Source: Anaerolineales bacterium HSG25 | GTDB taxonomy: Bacteria > Chloroflexota > Anaerolineae > 4572-78 > J111 | NCBI GenBank assembly: GCA_030377865.1 | Contig: JAUCGA010000016.1 | Coordinates: 1 to 64,000, forward strand | Direction: 5' to 3' | Length of the DNA: 64,000 bases | Shown: one piece after another, positions 37,201 to 44,881 of the stretch | How positions within the stretch are numbered: the first letter of the stretch is position 1 | Layout of the letters: every line of letters starts with the position of its first letter | Made by a program: the position numbers and the translations under genes | Notes under the pieces: model-generated | The model's database searches: none | The model's input: only the letters and a program-made list of their open reading frames with translations | Told to the model about the DNA's origin: nothing

Positions 37201-38121
37201 CGTGCGGGGTACATCTTTAATCAGGCCAATTTCACCAAAAAAGTCTCCCTTGCCCAACTTGGTGACGATGATGTCATTGCCCAAAGCATCGGGGACGCGT
37301 ACTTCAACCTCGCCCTTGACGATGATGTAACAGTCGTAACTTTTCTCGCCACGAGTTATGATAGTTTGGTTGGTCGGAATACTGGTCGCGGTGGGAAACA
37401 GCGGGGCGATTTGGCGCAGTTCAGGGTAGGTTAGGGTGTGACGCGGCGCAAACGGGTTGAGGGTTTCTCCGGCGCGGTTGGCTTTGAGTGGAACGTATAA
37501 GTCTTTCCAGACCGCGTAGTCAGGGTCTTCAACAAGACGACGCAAATATCGCTCTAGCGGAGAGAGGGTGCTGTAGACATAGTTGGGGTCACTGGCCGCG
37601 GTTGGGCTGACATAAAGTGGCGCGTTGGAAGGAAACTGGAATAGATGTCCCTTCCAACTCCAAAAATCGGGCGCATTACGAGCCAATTCGGTCACAAATG
37701 AGGCGTTGCCCCAAATCACAATCGGCTGAGCTAGTTGAGTCAACCGATCGCGCAAAAAGTTCAACAGGCGGATGAACTGCCCTCGTTGCTCGGTATCGAA
37801 CTTTTCAATACCATAAACAAAAAAGATGATTGACTTGTATTTTCCGGTTAATTCTAGGTTTTTAAAACGCGAGCCATCTGTGAGTTCGGTGAGAGTTCGA
37901 GCTAAATTAATATCCTTACTGCTCAGTTCAAAGCTAAAGACATAAATTTGGTCGGTTTCTAACTTACGCCGGAAATAGTCAATCAGGCGCGCTCGTAGGT
38001 CTAGGTCGTCACACTCAGCAATCGCCAAGCCCCCCATGTTACTCATACGGAACATGGCTAATAAAGTTCGTATCTCGTCTGGAAAACGAGATGTAAATTC
38101 ATCAATTTCGGGTATCATCAT
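34201..38121 (-). CDS. cNMP-NACHT-TPR-cNMP-class III nucleotide cyclase multidomain protein
   Basis: 1306 residues, no membrane helices. In order: an N-terminal P-loop-like region without a clear Walker A (1-200); cyclic-nucleotide-binding domain 1 (235-345, cassette FFGEIGLIKDVPRTATV); a NACHT/STAND NTPase (386-700, Walker A GEAGGGKTTVL at 393, Walker B LLILLDGLNE near 481); TPR repeats (800-945, for example AEVQYELGSLYRQ); cNMP domain 2 (965-1080, FFGEIALLRAVPRTATI); and a class III cyclase domain (1113-1300). The two metal Asp are present (MGDIHGST D1122, SLGDSVMGVF D1166), as is the Asn in VGPAVNMSSK (N1246). The usual transition-state Arg is Lys1250, so activity may be low or altered. 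It could synthesise and sense cyclic nucleotide on one chain (inference). Confidence 0.88.
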   Translation of the reverse strand: MMIPEIDEFTSRFPDEIRTLLAMFRMSNMGGLAIAECDDLDLRARLIDYFRRKLETDQIYVFSFELSSKDINLARTLTELTDGSRFKNLELTGKYKSIIFFVYGIEKFDTEQRGQFIRLLNFLRDRLTQLAQPIVIWGNASFVTELARNAPDFWSWKGHLFQFPSNAPLYVSPTAASDPNYVYSTLSPLERYLRRLVEDPDYAVWKDLYVPLKANRAGETLNPFAPRHTLTYPELRQIAPLFPTATSIPTNQTIITRGEKSYDCYIIVKGEVEVRVPDALGNDIIVTKLGKGDFFGEIGLIKDVPRTATVRTTKATKVIIVTPRTLHQINQKAPAVFEILTNIADRRLERRLSSPTEVSPLRRFAVEGASLLKDNPIDVRDLIANDRRTVILGEAGGGKTTVLRRLVLDTAEQSQHLLNQTNELVIMPIFIQLNTLTPSKTIEQAILEIFIGYEIEAYQTEADIIKLLNGEQSDDTRIHSLLILLDGLNEMPFHEETSPEVSRFLRQYGQHRVVLSCRAEDYTTLHGFRTAMLQRLSGEDIELFLVNYLRAEQGRKVAAEIYRDPQLEDLAQTPLALYMFAQIAKRSDEALPKNRGVLFEVFIDNLLERTDSEWWKIFGPQSSQVPLALRKQALANLGLAMQEEELWAFPRPRWVEMIVKALQSYRAQLSPIERERLADIAGEDVHEEIKHSGLIRYSADRGTLEFAHHTYQEFFAALAIRDNELDLEPHLTTIEGRRRWQGTTVLLYGITHDKALLYSKILGAENDYARIWLGAQCLANAGEEVTAALKQLERQLPLQQYFALLFSAGLASRLLGRYPEGLTYLHLATEENPGSAEVQYELGSLYRQVLQYERAIIHLEEAIRLRSDFVDAYNQLGITYHDQEKYVEALTIFKATTQLEPVNPHHYYNLGTTQKILRDYVGARTAFHTALNLKPDYSEAQTQLDILEKALSTGVVRVLESIPILSKMTLEQSVLLANRIQVEEFRPGQIVFHMGEMGQSFYIIEVGEVEVLAPDLGGQRSGVINRLGPGDFFGEIALLRAVPRTATIRTTKPTRLLAVNREDFDQVVKKVPSIAHSVTETSSLRLLNDRQIGRRVELDRYYDPGYIAELTHQTEVTVLMGDIHGSTYLTNAIGPELMVAFLDEYLLRMSTIIVQAGGAMDKSLGDSVMGVFGHIPERHEDEKVTSAKSALLASFKMRQAYITLRDEWKKESPEFAQTGMGIGVSTGKITTGTVGAESTMVGPAVNMSSKLSKMAIGGRTESEIYIDARTLNLVGSAFQVEPLDYAYTRKKVGVDLDAYHVIQRKL

Positions 38122-38278
38122 ACATTACCTCATTGTAAGCGGGTAATAAAAAACAGAGTTGCGGTCTAATTCTTGCAATCGGTTCAATTATATCATTCCC
38201 AAGAACGGGAGTCAATCGAACCTTAAAAAAGTTAATTAGGTATTGACAATAATCGGGGGATATGTTATTATCCCTCTC

Positions 38279-38351
38279 GAGCCGTTAGCTCAGTCGGTAG
38301 AGCAATTGCCTTTTAAGCAATGGGTCGTGGGTTCGAGCCCCACACGGCTCA
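38279..38351 (+). tRNA. tRNA-Lys (anticodon TTT)
   Basis: A 73-nt cloverleaf. Acceptor stem GAGCCGT/ACGGCTC, D arm GCTCAGTCGGTAGAGC, anticodon stem ATTGC/GCAAT with loop CTTTTAA (anticodon TTT), T arm GTGGG-TTCGAGC-CCCAC, discriminator A. The CCA end is not encoded. It lies alone between the cyclase gene and a small protein gene. Confidence 0.97.
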
Positions 38352-38360
38352 CTTTAAAGT

Positions 38361-38398
38361 GGGTGTGTTGTAGAGTTATAGGCAACACGCCTGTTTTT
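38361..38398 (+). terminator. Probable terminator of the tRNA gene
   Basis: GGTGTGTTG and CAACACGCC form an imperfect stem around an 11-nt loop, closed by GTTTTTAT. It lies 9 bp past the tRNA end. Confidence 0.6.
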
Positions 38399-38405
38399 AT
38401 ATCTA

Positions 38406-38504
38406 TTGGAATTAAATAAGTTGCGTGTTCCAGAGTAGTTCAATCTTTAAGATTGAACTACTCTCATAACCAACATGTACAGGTTTATTTGTGCTTATTC
38501 CATA
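38406..38504. repeat. Family E element with TTCAATC hairpin core
   Basis: TTGGAATTAAATAAGTTGCG and TTTGTGCTTATTCCATAG ends around GTTCAATCTTTAAGATTGAAC. Diverged from the copies at 2786 and 51080. Confidence 0.7.
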
Positions 38505-38541
38505 GTAACAATGATCTTTTAAAACTAAAGGACGTGATGTT

Positions 38542-38868
38542 ATGTATTCTCGGTGTGAAATTCTATTTCCTCATTCTCGGGTGGGTGGATTAAAAAAGTT
38601 AAAGGGTGACGAGTGGCGTAAATTAACAGAGCGAATCGCGTTATTGCCGGAAATACACGAAGATTCCTTGTCGTTCTCGCACATGATGATAAAGTTGTGT
38701 GACTGCCTAAACTGTGATTTAGGAAGCTATAAAGCGGCACTTGGATGTTCAGCCTGCTCTCAGCGAACCATTAACGCCTTACGAGATTCAGATCCGCAGT
38801 TGAAAAAACGATTTGAAAAATCACGAAAAGAAGTTCGATTGTACCTTAATGAAACCGAACTTCCCTAA
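38542..38868 (+). CDS. Small Cys-rich protein of unknown function
   Basis: 108 residues. I do not recognise the family. A central LCDCLNCDLGSYKAALGCSA then CSQ holds five cysteines that could bind zinc or an iron-sulfur cluster. The C-terminus is basic and helical (LKKRFEKSRKEVRLYL). AAGGAC lies 10 bp before the ATG, and a good terminator follows at 38901, so it looks like a real single-gene unit. Confidence 0.72.
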   Translation: MYSRCEILFPHSRVGGLKKLKGDEWRKLTERIALLPEIHEDSLSFSHMMIKLCDCLNCDLGSYKAALGCSACSQRTINALRDSDPQLKKRFEKSRKEVRLYLNETELP

Positions 38869-38900
38869 CAAGAATCCGTATAATTTTGACTTTCTTTAAC

Positions 38901-38938
38901 AAAGCAGACACTTCATAATGAGGTAGTCTGCTTTTTTA
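38901..38938 (+). terminator. Intrinsic terminator after the small Cys-rich gene
   Basis: AAAGCAGAC / GTCTGCTTT stem with a 16-nt loop followed by TTTTTATTTT. It precedes the mevalonate kinase start by 15 bp, so mvk transcription must begin close to or read through it. Confidence 0.82.
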
Positions 38939-38952
38939 TTTTGGGTAAATTT

Positions 38953-39882
38953 ATGACTATAACTACGACTGCGCCCGGAAAAATTATTTTATGCGGCGAA
39001 CATGCTGTCGTGTATGGTCGCCCAGCCATTGCCGTGCCAGTCTCGCAAGTTGAGGCTAAAGCGGTTCTGATCCCCACAAAAACGAAGTTTCATATTATTG
39101 CTCCCGATTTAAAACGCGATTATCGGCTTGATTCTGCGTTGCCTGATGACCCAATCGCCAGCAGTATCAAGCTAACCTTGGCTCAGTTTGATGAATTACC
39201 GCCTCATGTAACCTTACAGCTTACGGCTACAATCCCGCTGGGACGAGGTTTAGGCAGTGGTGCGGCTATCTCAACCGTGATTGTTCGTGCCTTGGCTCAA
39301 TATTTTGAGCAACCCTTAAGTACCGACATGGTGTCTCGTTTAGTGTTTGAGGTGGAGAAACTGTATCATGGTACACCATCTGGCATTGATAACACGGTCA
39401 TCGCCTACCAGCAGTCGGTCTACTTTATCAAAGGGAGACCGATTCAGCGCCTGCGGGTTAAACAACCGTTCTGTCTGGTGATTGGCGATACGGGTGTGGT
39501 AGCTCCCACGCATATTGCAGTGGGTGGGGTGCGGGAACGCTGGCAGGCCAATCGGGAGCAGTACGAGGGGTATTTTGATGACATTGAGACGTTGGTCAGA
39601 CATACGCGGGTTATCGTCGAGCAGGGAATCAGCAAACCAAAGGCCTTAGGTAAATTGATGAATGAAAATCAGGAACTGCTCGAACAGATTGGAGTCTCAT
39701 CGCCGGAGTTGGAACGACTGGTTCAGGCGGCTCGTCAAGCTGGGGCATGGGGAGCCAAACTCTCTGGCGCAGGACTGGGCGGTAACATGATCGCCCTTGT
39801 CGAACTGGCTCAGGCTGATGCAGTCGCGCAGAATCTTCGTCAAGCTGGGGCGACAGATGTCATTATCAGCCAAATTGAGTAG
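38953..39882 (+). CDS. mvk: Mevalonate kinase
   Basis: 309 residues from the ATG at 38953; a TTG four codons upstream is less likely. GHMP-kinase signatures: TAPGKIILCGEHAVVYGRPA (N-terminal substrate region), PLGRGLGSGAAIS (ATP-binding glycine loop), GTPSGIDNTV, and AWGAKLSGAGLGGNMIAL (C-terminal motif 3). It phosphorylates mevalonate in isoprenoid synthesis, implying a mevalonate route in this organism. No other pathway genes are nearby. The stop TAG coincides with the broken left edge of a family E element. Confidence 0.94.
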   Translation: MTITTTAPGKIILCGEHAVVYGRPAIAVPVSQVEAKAVLIPTKTKFHIIAPDLKRDYRLDSALPDDPIASSIKLTLAQFDELPPHVTLQLTATIPLGRGLGSGAAISTVIVRALAQYFEQPLSTDMVSRLVFEVEKLYHGTPSGIDNTVIAYQQSVYFIKGRPIQRLRVKQPFCLVIGDTGVVAPTHIAVGGVRERWQANREQYEGYFDDIETLVRHTRVIVEQGISKPKALGKLMNENQELLEQIGVSSPELERLVQAARQAGAWGAKLSGAGLGGNMIALVELAQADAVAQNLRQAGATDVIISQIE

Positions 39883-40098
39883 TTCGTCATGAGAGAGGCT
39901 TAATAGACCTGTTCGGGAATAACTAATTATCTCATAAAAACTCAAAATCGAGGTACACGGAGTGCAAAAGCATCTTGCTTTTGCCAGAGGTAAATATGCA
40001 AAAGCAAGATGCTTTTGCACTCCTTTATTCCCGAACAACTCTAATCTCTAAGATTAAGCCTCTCTGGAGTGTGCAACTTATTTAGGACTCATTCCATA
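39880..40098. repeat. Truncated family E element carrying a nested family B insertion
   Basis: AGTTCGTCATGAGAGAGGCT is split by family B (39905-40042) and resumes as AATCTCTAAGATTAAGCC, ending TTATTTAGGACTCATTCCATA. The left outer end is missing and joins directly to the mvk stop codon. Confidence 0.8.
39905..40042. mobile_element. Family B element nested in family E, AAT duplication
   Basis: AGACCTGTTCGGGAATAA to TTATTCCCGAACAACTCT. AAT at 39902-39904 and 40043-40045. Removing it restores the family E hairpin. Confidence 0.9.
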
Positions 40099-40129
40099 GT
40101 TGCACCTATCCTCTCAGTACCATAATACA

Positions 40130-40260
40130 TAGGGCTGTTCAGTTCTCCATATTCGTCACGCTACAAGCATGACCTACGGCCTCATGTCTGACAAAATCAC
40201 TGTAGGTGACGCTTGTAGCGTCACAATTATGCCCATATAGACTAGAACTGAACAGCCCTT
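40130..40260. mobile_element. Family C element with 10-bp direct repeats
   Basis: TAGGGCTGTTCAGTTCT and AGAACTGAACAGCCCTT are inverted ends; the inside carries GTCACGCTACAAGC and GCTTGTAGCGTCAC arms. CCATAATACA occurs at 40120-40129 and 40261-40270, a perfect 10-bp duplication. Confidence 0.88.
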
Positions 40261-40309
40261 CCATAATACAATTGGCGTTGGTCTTCATTTGGGCCATAAG
40301 AACAGGATG

Positions 40310-40400
40310 GTAAAAGTTCAGTAAAGTAGCCCTAGAAACCCGATTTCTTAAAGAAATCGGGTTTCTGACACTCTTTCTGGCGAGTTCACTGAATATTTAC
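40310..40400. mobile_element. Family A MITE with perfect 8-bp duplication ACAGGATG
   Basis: 91 bp. ACAGGATG at 40302-40309 and 40401-40408. It splits an older repeat (AACAGGATGAGCGGAATGAC and its complement ending CATCCTGTT near 40460). Confidence 0.93.
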
Positions 40401-40530
40401 ACAGGATGAGCGGAATGACACTGATTTTGGCATGATTTAATCAGTGTCATTCCACGCATCCTGTTCTAAGATTGGCCGAAACAAAGACTATAGCCATACA
40501 GTTTACAACCGAGTCTAGGAGAGACCTCTT

Positions 40531-42129
40531 ATGAATAACATTGATGGCCTATACCGTAATATCATTGTCATCGCGGGTGAGTTTATCATTACCACCAGCT
40601 TATTCACCTTTATCTATCTGATTATTAGAATTGTCATAAACCAGATTAAGGTGTTGTCGTTTTTTCAGCCCTATCAGACCCAATTGGAAGCGATTCAGCG
40701 TAATGTTCGAGGGGTGTTGCTACTTCTATTTTCAGGGTTAATGTTGATATTGTTATCACTGAACGGGTATTTGATATATAAACAGATTGACTTGTGGATA
40801 TATCTGACCGAACAACTGGCTACAGTACCATCCAACTACTGGCTCTGGCTGGGCGTTGGGATACTACAGGCTTTTATATTGGTAACGATAGCCTATTTTT
40901 TAACCAATCAATTAACTATTATTTTACCTAAATTAGGGAAAAAAGCTAAGGCGTTTGAGCAGATCAAGGCCAATGACCAAAATATTGATAAATTTTTTGG
41001 CCTTCTTAATACCATCCAAGTTAATATGCTTTGGTTAACCGTGGTCACAATCTCGACCATGCTCTTGCCTTTTTGGAACACCGTGAGTGACGGATTATAT
41101 ACGCTACTAAAGGTGTATCTGATTATATCGGTTGGTCGCTTGGCCGTGATGTTGGTACGGGTTATTATCGATAGTTTGGAAGAGTTGGTTAAAAAATATA
41201 CGAATTTAACGGTGTTGCAAGAGATTTATCAGCGATTGCATAGCCTGCTCCCTTTATTTAATCGGGCTATGGAGTATGTAATCTATGTTGGTACGGCAAC
41301 TCTGGCGATTCAGCAGGTCAGTTTTATTGCTGAATTTGCCCTATATGGTGGCATTATCATCCGTGTTATCGGTATTATTTTCTTTAGTCGTCTACTGGTG
41401 GAGTTATTTAGTTTACTTATCGATAAATTTCTACTTGTACGGGGCGACTTGACCAACGTGCAGTGGCAACAGCGTTTAACGATGGTGCCATTAGTTAAAA
41501 GTACGCTCAAATATGCGATATATTTTAGTGCCATGTTGTTACTCCTCAGCACGTTACATTTTAATATCGCACCGATTTTGGCCGCAGTTGGTGGGGTAGG
41601 TTTAGTGGTTGGTATTGGGGCGCAACCTGTGGTCAACGATCTTATATCGGGGCTATTTGTGTTATTTGAGAATTTATATTTGGTGGGTGACTATATCGAA
41701 ATTGGTGAGGCTAAGGGGATTGTTGAGGCGATTGACATTCGTACCACCCGTCTTAGAGACCCAGACGGACAGTTGCATATTGTCCGAAATGGACAAATTG
41801 GGGACATCGTCAACTACTCAAAAGGGTATACCTTGGCGATTGTTAGGGTTGGGGTGGCTTATGATTCTGATATGGAACGAGTGTATACGGTGATCGCCAA
41901 GGTGGGGGAGGAGTTTAACCAAACCAGCAAATATGTCCTCGCCCCAACAGAGGTGGAGGGGATTGAGGATTTTGGTGGCTCTGAAATCGTGGTACGAACG
42001 GCGACTCGAACCAAGCCGGGGTTTCATCGAGAGGTTGGCTACGAGTTTCGCAAGCTACTTAAGCAGGCGTTTGATGAGGCCGATATCGAGATTCCATTCT
42101 CTCAACATGTCATCCATTTTAAAGAATGA
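40531..42129 (+). CDS. Mechanosensitive channel of the MscS family
   Basis: 532 residues. Five to seven hydrophobic helices occupy about residues 10-345. The pore-lining helix and beta domain start near LAAVGGVGLVVGIGAQPVVN and DLISGLFVLFENLYLVGDYI, with the conserved glycine/alanine packing of MscS TM3. The C-terminal cytoplasmic domain ends IPFSQHVIHFKE. It releases solutes on hypo-osmotic shock. GGAGAG precedes the ATG. The final TGA stop lies within GAATGAGCATTAATTAA, a family E terminal sequence. Confidence 0.92.
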   Translation: MNNIDGLYRNIIVIAGEFIITTSLFTFIYLIIRIVINQIKVLSFFQPYQTQLEAIQRNVRGVLLLLFSGLMLILLSLNGYLIYKQIDLWIYLTEQLATVPSNYWLWLGVGILQAFILVTIAYFLTNQLTIILPKLGKKAKAFEQIKANDQNIDKFFGLLNTIQVNMLWLTVVTISTMLLPFWNTVSDGLYTLLKVYLIISVGRLAVMLVRVIIDSLEELVKKYTNLTVLQEIYQRLHSLLPLFNRAMEYVIYVGTATLAIQQVSFIAEFALYGGIIIRVIGIIFFSRLLVELFSLLIDKFLLVRGDLTNVQWQQRLTMVPLVKSTLKYAIYFSAMLLLLSTLHFNIAPILAAVGGVGLVVGIGAQPVVNDLISGLFVLFENLYLVGDYIEIGEAKGIVEAIDIRTTRLRDPDGQLHIVRNGQIGDIVNYSKGYTLAIVRVGVAYDSDMERVYTVIAKVGEEFNQTSKYVLAPTEVEGIEDFGGSEIVVRTATRTKPGFHREVGYEFRKLLKQAFDEADIEIPFSQHVIHFKE

Positions 42130-42240
42130 GCATTAATTAAGTTGTGCTTATGGTCGCTGATTGAAATCAGCGTCTTAAACGGAAAACCTGCTTAAGCAGG
42201 TTTCTTGTATCAGCATAAGAATTCATTCTTATGTGCAAAC
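42121..42240. repeat. Family E shell with CTTAAGCAGG core at the MscS stop
   Basis: AAAGAATGAGCATTAATTAA, GCTGATTGAAATCAGCG, CCTGCTTAAGCAGG, AGAATTCATTCTTATGTGC. The same order as at 46466-46611. The first bases encode the last residues and the stop of the channel gene. Confidence 0.8.
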
Positions 42241-42261
42241 ACGGGTGATTAAACCAATGGC

Positions 42262-42305
42262 AGAGATGAGACAACAATTGTTTAGTTGTCTCATCTCTTT
42301 TTTAT
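42262..42305 (+). terminator. Strong intrinsic terminator downstream of MscS
   Basis: AGAGATGAGACAAC / GTTGTCTCATCTCT, a perfect 14-bp stem with a 9-nt loop, followed by a run of T (42298-42303). Confidence 0.92.
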
Positions 42306-42313
42306 ATTTTTTG

Positions 42314-42463
42314 TAGTGGTCAGCTTGATGTTGAAAAAGATTATGTCACCCTGAGCGTTTTTTGCGAAGGGTCTCACTCACCCGAATCTAGGGAGATTCG
42401 GGTGGATACTTCGCCTTCGGCTCAGTATGACATGGTTTTCAACATCATCTTGACCACCACTTT
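42314..42463. mobile_element. Family J element with 12-bp direct repeats
   Basis: TAGTGGTCAGCTTGATGTTG and CAACATCATCTTGACCACCA are inverted ends; core arms TTATGTCACCCTGAGCG and CTCAGTATGACATGG. TTTATATTTTTTG (42301-42313) and TTTATATTTTTG (42464-42475) flank it. The left copy is the T tract of the MscS terminator; the right copy contains the stop codon of the convergent gene. Confidence 0.82.
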
Positions 42464-42464
42464 T

Positions 42465-43721
42465 TTATATTTTTGAGGTAGCTGGGTCATCGGTAGAGGC
42501 TTCTGATTCTGATGAAGTGGTCTCTTCAGTTTGAACAGGATTCAACGGCATGCCGATAGTGTTGGCTCGATGGAGTGCCTCATCACTATCAGTCGATGGT
42601 TTTGGGTCAGGCATGGCCGAAAGTTCGCCGAGGTCGATAATCTGGTCTATTTCATCTTCTAACGTTTCAGTGTCTGTTATGTCGGGTTCGGGGGTTTTTG
42701 ATGTTTCGGATGTATCATCGGCGTTGTCGGTTGGCAGGTCAGTAGCATCTGCATCAGATTCGGCCTTGACTTTGGCGATTCGTTTCATCTCACGAGTGTC
42801 GATGGCCGCTTCTCCTGTAGCCGGTGCGTCGGCAGGCGGAACCGGAATCGATTCCAGTTTTTCACCCACTTTTGCCACTGCTATTTTTCGCCCCCCCGGT
42901 AATGGAATTTCCTGAACTCCGCCGGGCGCGCCATCCATAACTGGCACAACCGAATCTCCGCCGGTACCCGTTTGTCCTTCACCTTGGAGACGGGCAATTT
43001 CGGTTTTGACCTGACTCAAACGGCGCTCAACAAAGTCGATGTTGAGCATGAGTTCGGTGGGGGTGTTGGGGCTGAGTCGGGCTTCTTGGTCATATAGAGC
43101 TTGCCGTTTCTGTTGCCAATCGGCGGCCTGCTTATTTAACGAATCAAGGGCTAACTCAAGCACAGAGGGAATATTTGGGATTTCTGAGGTGGAGAAGGTA
43201 TCACTCAATTCTGGAATAGCCATAGTCAAGGTATGCTCAATTTGGTAGCGTAGGGAGTCACAGCGTTGATAGATGTCTCCCATATTACTGGTTTTACTCC
43301 GACTTAGGTTGCTCATGCTCCACGCTACGAGCGCCCCCATCACCAAGAACATGCCCATCAAACTGGTTAAACAGCCAAAAGCTAAACTTAAAGAGTCGCT
43401 AAATAGGGAGTTAAAACCTAATCCAAATAGGGCTAATATCACGCCCAAAATTACGACACCCCATAAATAGCTTAAACGCCCTGAGCGCCCTTGTCGAACC
43501 AAGGTCTCGGTAGTAGCAGAGCTAATTTTTTTGTCAAAATTGGGATCTTTCAAGCGAGCCTGCACTTCTAGGCGAAGTTGATTAAACTGCTCGTTATGGT
43601 TGTCATCTTTGTGGGAGGCCGGCAGGGGCGCAATCATGGTTTGGAAAGCGACAACAGAGGCGCGTAGATGCTGAAGTTGGTCTAAGTCTTGTCTTGTTAA
43701 AGACGGTTGTTGGTCATTCAT
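42465..43721 (-). CDS. Two-helix membrane protein with long acidic cytoplasmic tail
   Basis: 418 residues, family not recognised. A soluble N-terminal helical part (1-95) is followed by two adjacent membrane helices (about 97-160: WGVVILGVILALFGLGFNSL and LTSLMGMFLVMGALVAW), a coiled-coil segment (about 165-240) and a disordered tail rich in Asp, Glu, Ser, Thr and Pro from about 290. The layout suggests a membrane-anchored scaffold or sensor. It is convergent with MscS, and their 3-prime ends are separated by terminator and repeat DNA. Confidence 0.75.
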   Translation of the reverse strand: MNDQQPSLTRQDLDQLQHLRASVVAFQTMIAPLPASHKDDNHNEQFNQLRLEVQARLKDPNFDKKISSATTETLVRQGRSGRLSYLWGVVILGVILALFGLGFNSLFSDSLSLAFGCLTSLMGMFLVMGALVAWSMSNLSRSKTSNMGDIYQRCDSLRYQIEHTLTMAIPELSDTFSTSEIPNIPSVLELALDSLNKQAADWQQKRQALYDQEARLSPNTPTELMLNIDFVERRLSQVKTEIARLQGEGQTGTGGDSVVPVMDGAPGGVQEIPLPGGRKIAVAKVGEKLESIPVPPADAPATGEAAIDTREMKRIAKVKAESDADATDLPTDNADDTSETSKTPEPDITDTETLEDEIDQIIDLGELSAMPDPKPSTDSDEALHRANTIGMPLNPVQTEETTSSESEASTDDPATSKI

Positions 43722-43875
43722 AAAATAACAATATCCTTTTTTTTACAACGGGTTGTTTTTTCTTAACATATAACGACTGAATTCACTGTAGAGCTTTCGA
43801 CAGGTGATTGGTCCGTCAATTTAGCAACGAAATGACTAAAGTTTTCTATAGAGACTAATGGATTATCATTCATAG

Positions 43876-44145
43876 TTAATATGCAGGTTGAAAACGTAAT
43901 ATTTTACTTAAACTAAGTTGCTTAATCTGTTTGGTATAGGCTTCTTTACGACGTATCCAAATTTGATAGATACCTTTCCAACGGCTAAAATCGTTTCGAG
44001 TTTCGTCATACTCGTCATACTCTGCCAACTTACCAGCCATAAGAGCTATGTAAAAATCTTCACTTAAAATACCATATTTTTCCTCGTGCAAAGTCAAACG
44101 GCATTCAAGTAGTTTCATTTCGATAACCAATTCTTGAATTGTCAT
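43876..44145 (-). CDS. Small helical protein, 89 residues
   Basis: Not recognised. Highly charged and helical (MTIQELVIEMKLLECRLTLH, then KEAYTKQIKQLSLSKILRF), with a probable short coiled coil and no membrane segment. AGGTAGAAATG gives a weak ribosome-binding site. It is upstream of the two-helix membrane gene on the same strand with a 154-bp gap; a functional link is only possible. Confidence 0.6.
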   Translation of the reverse strand: MTIQELVIEMKLLECRLTLHEEKYGILSEDFYIALMAGKLAEYDEYDETRNDFSRWKGIYQIWIRRKEAYTKQIKQLSLSKILRFQPAY

Positions 44146-44246
44146 TTCTACCTACCTTTATAATTCAATGTTCCATTAACAAAAATCACCCCTCATTATA
44201 CCTGAGACGATGGCCTTGAGACAAACGGTTTTCGATAAGATTAAGC

Positions 44247-44560
44247 TAAGGAATGAGATTTTTTTAACTTGTGCATTTGACCGCTGATGACCGCTGATTG
44301 AAATCAGCGTCTTAAACGGAAAACCTGCTTAAGGGATTTCCAAGGAAATAAATCTCCCAAACTGATTAAATTCTCTATGTCATTCCCGCATGCTTTTAGC
44401 GGGAATCCACATTCTGCATACAAATGGATGCCCGATAACAACATTCGGGCATGACATTTGGGAGGTTTATTTTCTTGGAGTTACCTAAGCAGGTTTCTCG
44501 TGTCAGCATAAGAATTCATTCTTATGTGAAAACGCGCAACTTATTTAATCCCCATTCCTA
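44247..44560. repeat. Family E shell with CTTAAGCAGG core, interrupted by family D
   Basis: Starts TAAGGAATGAGATTTTTTTA, passes GCTGATTGAAATCAGCG and CCTGCTTAAG, is opened by a family D element (44334-44485), resumes AGCAGGTTTCTCG, and ends TTTAATCCCCATTCCTA. It is followed after two bases by another family E element. Confidence 0.88.
44334..44485. mobile_element. Family D element nested in a family E core, TAAG duplication
   Basis: GGATTTCCAAGGAAATAAAT to TATTTTCTTGGAGTTACC, core CCCGCATGCTTTTAGCGGG. TAAG at 44330-44333 and 44486-44489. Removing the element and one TAAG regenerates CCTGCTTAAGCAGG, the sequence of uninterrupted copies. Confidence 0.93.
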
Positions 44561-44562
44561 AC

Positions 44563-44666
44563 TAAGGAATGAGCATTGATTAACTTGTGCAGTTCGTCAT
44601 GAGAATGGTTCAATCTTAGAGATTGAACCACTCTGGAGCGCACAACTTATTTAGGATTCATTCCTA
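44563..44666. repeat. Family E element with TTCAATC hairpin core
   Basis: TAAGGAATGAGCATTGATTA to TTTAGGATTCATTCCTA around GGTTCAATCTTAGAGATTGA. Directly follows another E shell with a different core. Confidence 0.85.
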
Positions 44667-44765
44667 CGCTTGATTGTAAAGTAGTCAACAATTTTACGCA
44701 AAATCACTAATAATCCTCGACTGAACAATCCCGCTATTTTTTTGAGTTTACAAACCAGTGTGACT

Positions 44766-44856
44766 GTAAATATTCAGTGAACTCGCCAGAAAGAGCATCA
44801 GAAACCCGATTTCTCAAAGAAATCAGGTTTCTAGAGCTACTTTACTGAACTTTTAC
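44766..44856. mobile_element. Family A MITE, no duplication
   Basis: GTAAATATTCAGT to ACTGAACTTTTAC, 91 bp, with a one-base mismatch in the central palindrome (AATCAGG). Flanks do not match. It lies 26 bp past the esterase stop. Confidence 0.88.
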
Positions 44857-44881
44857 ATTCTCACGCCTTATGTTCTATCCG

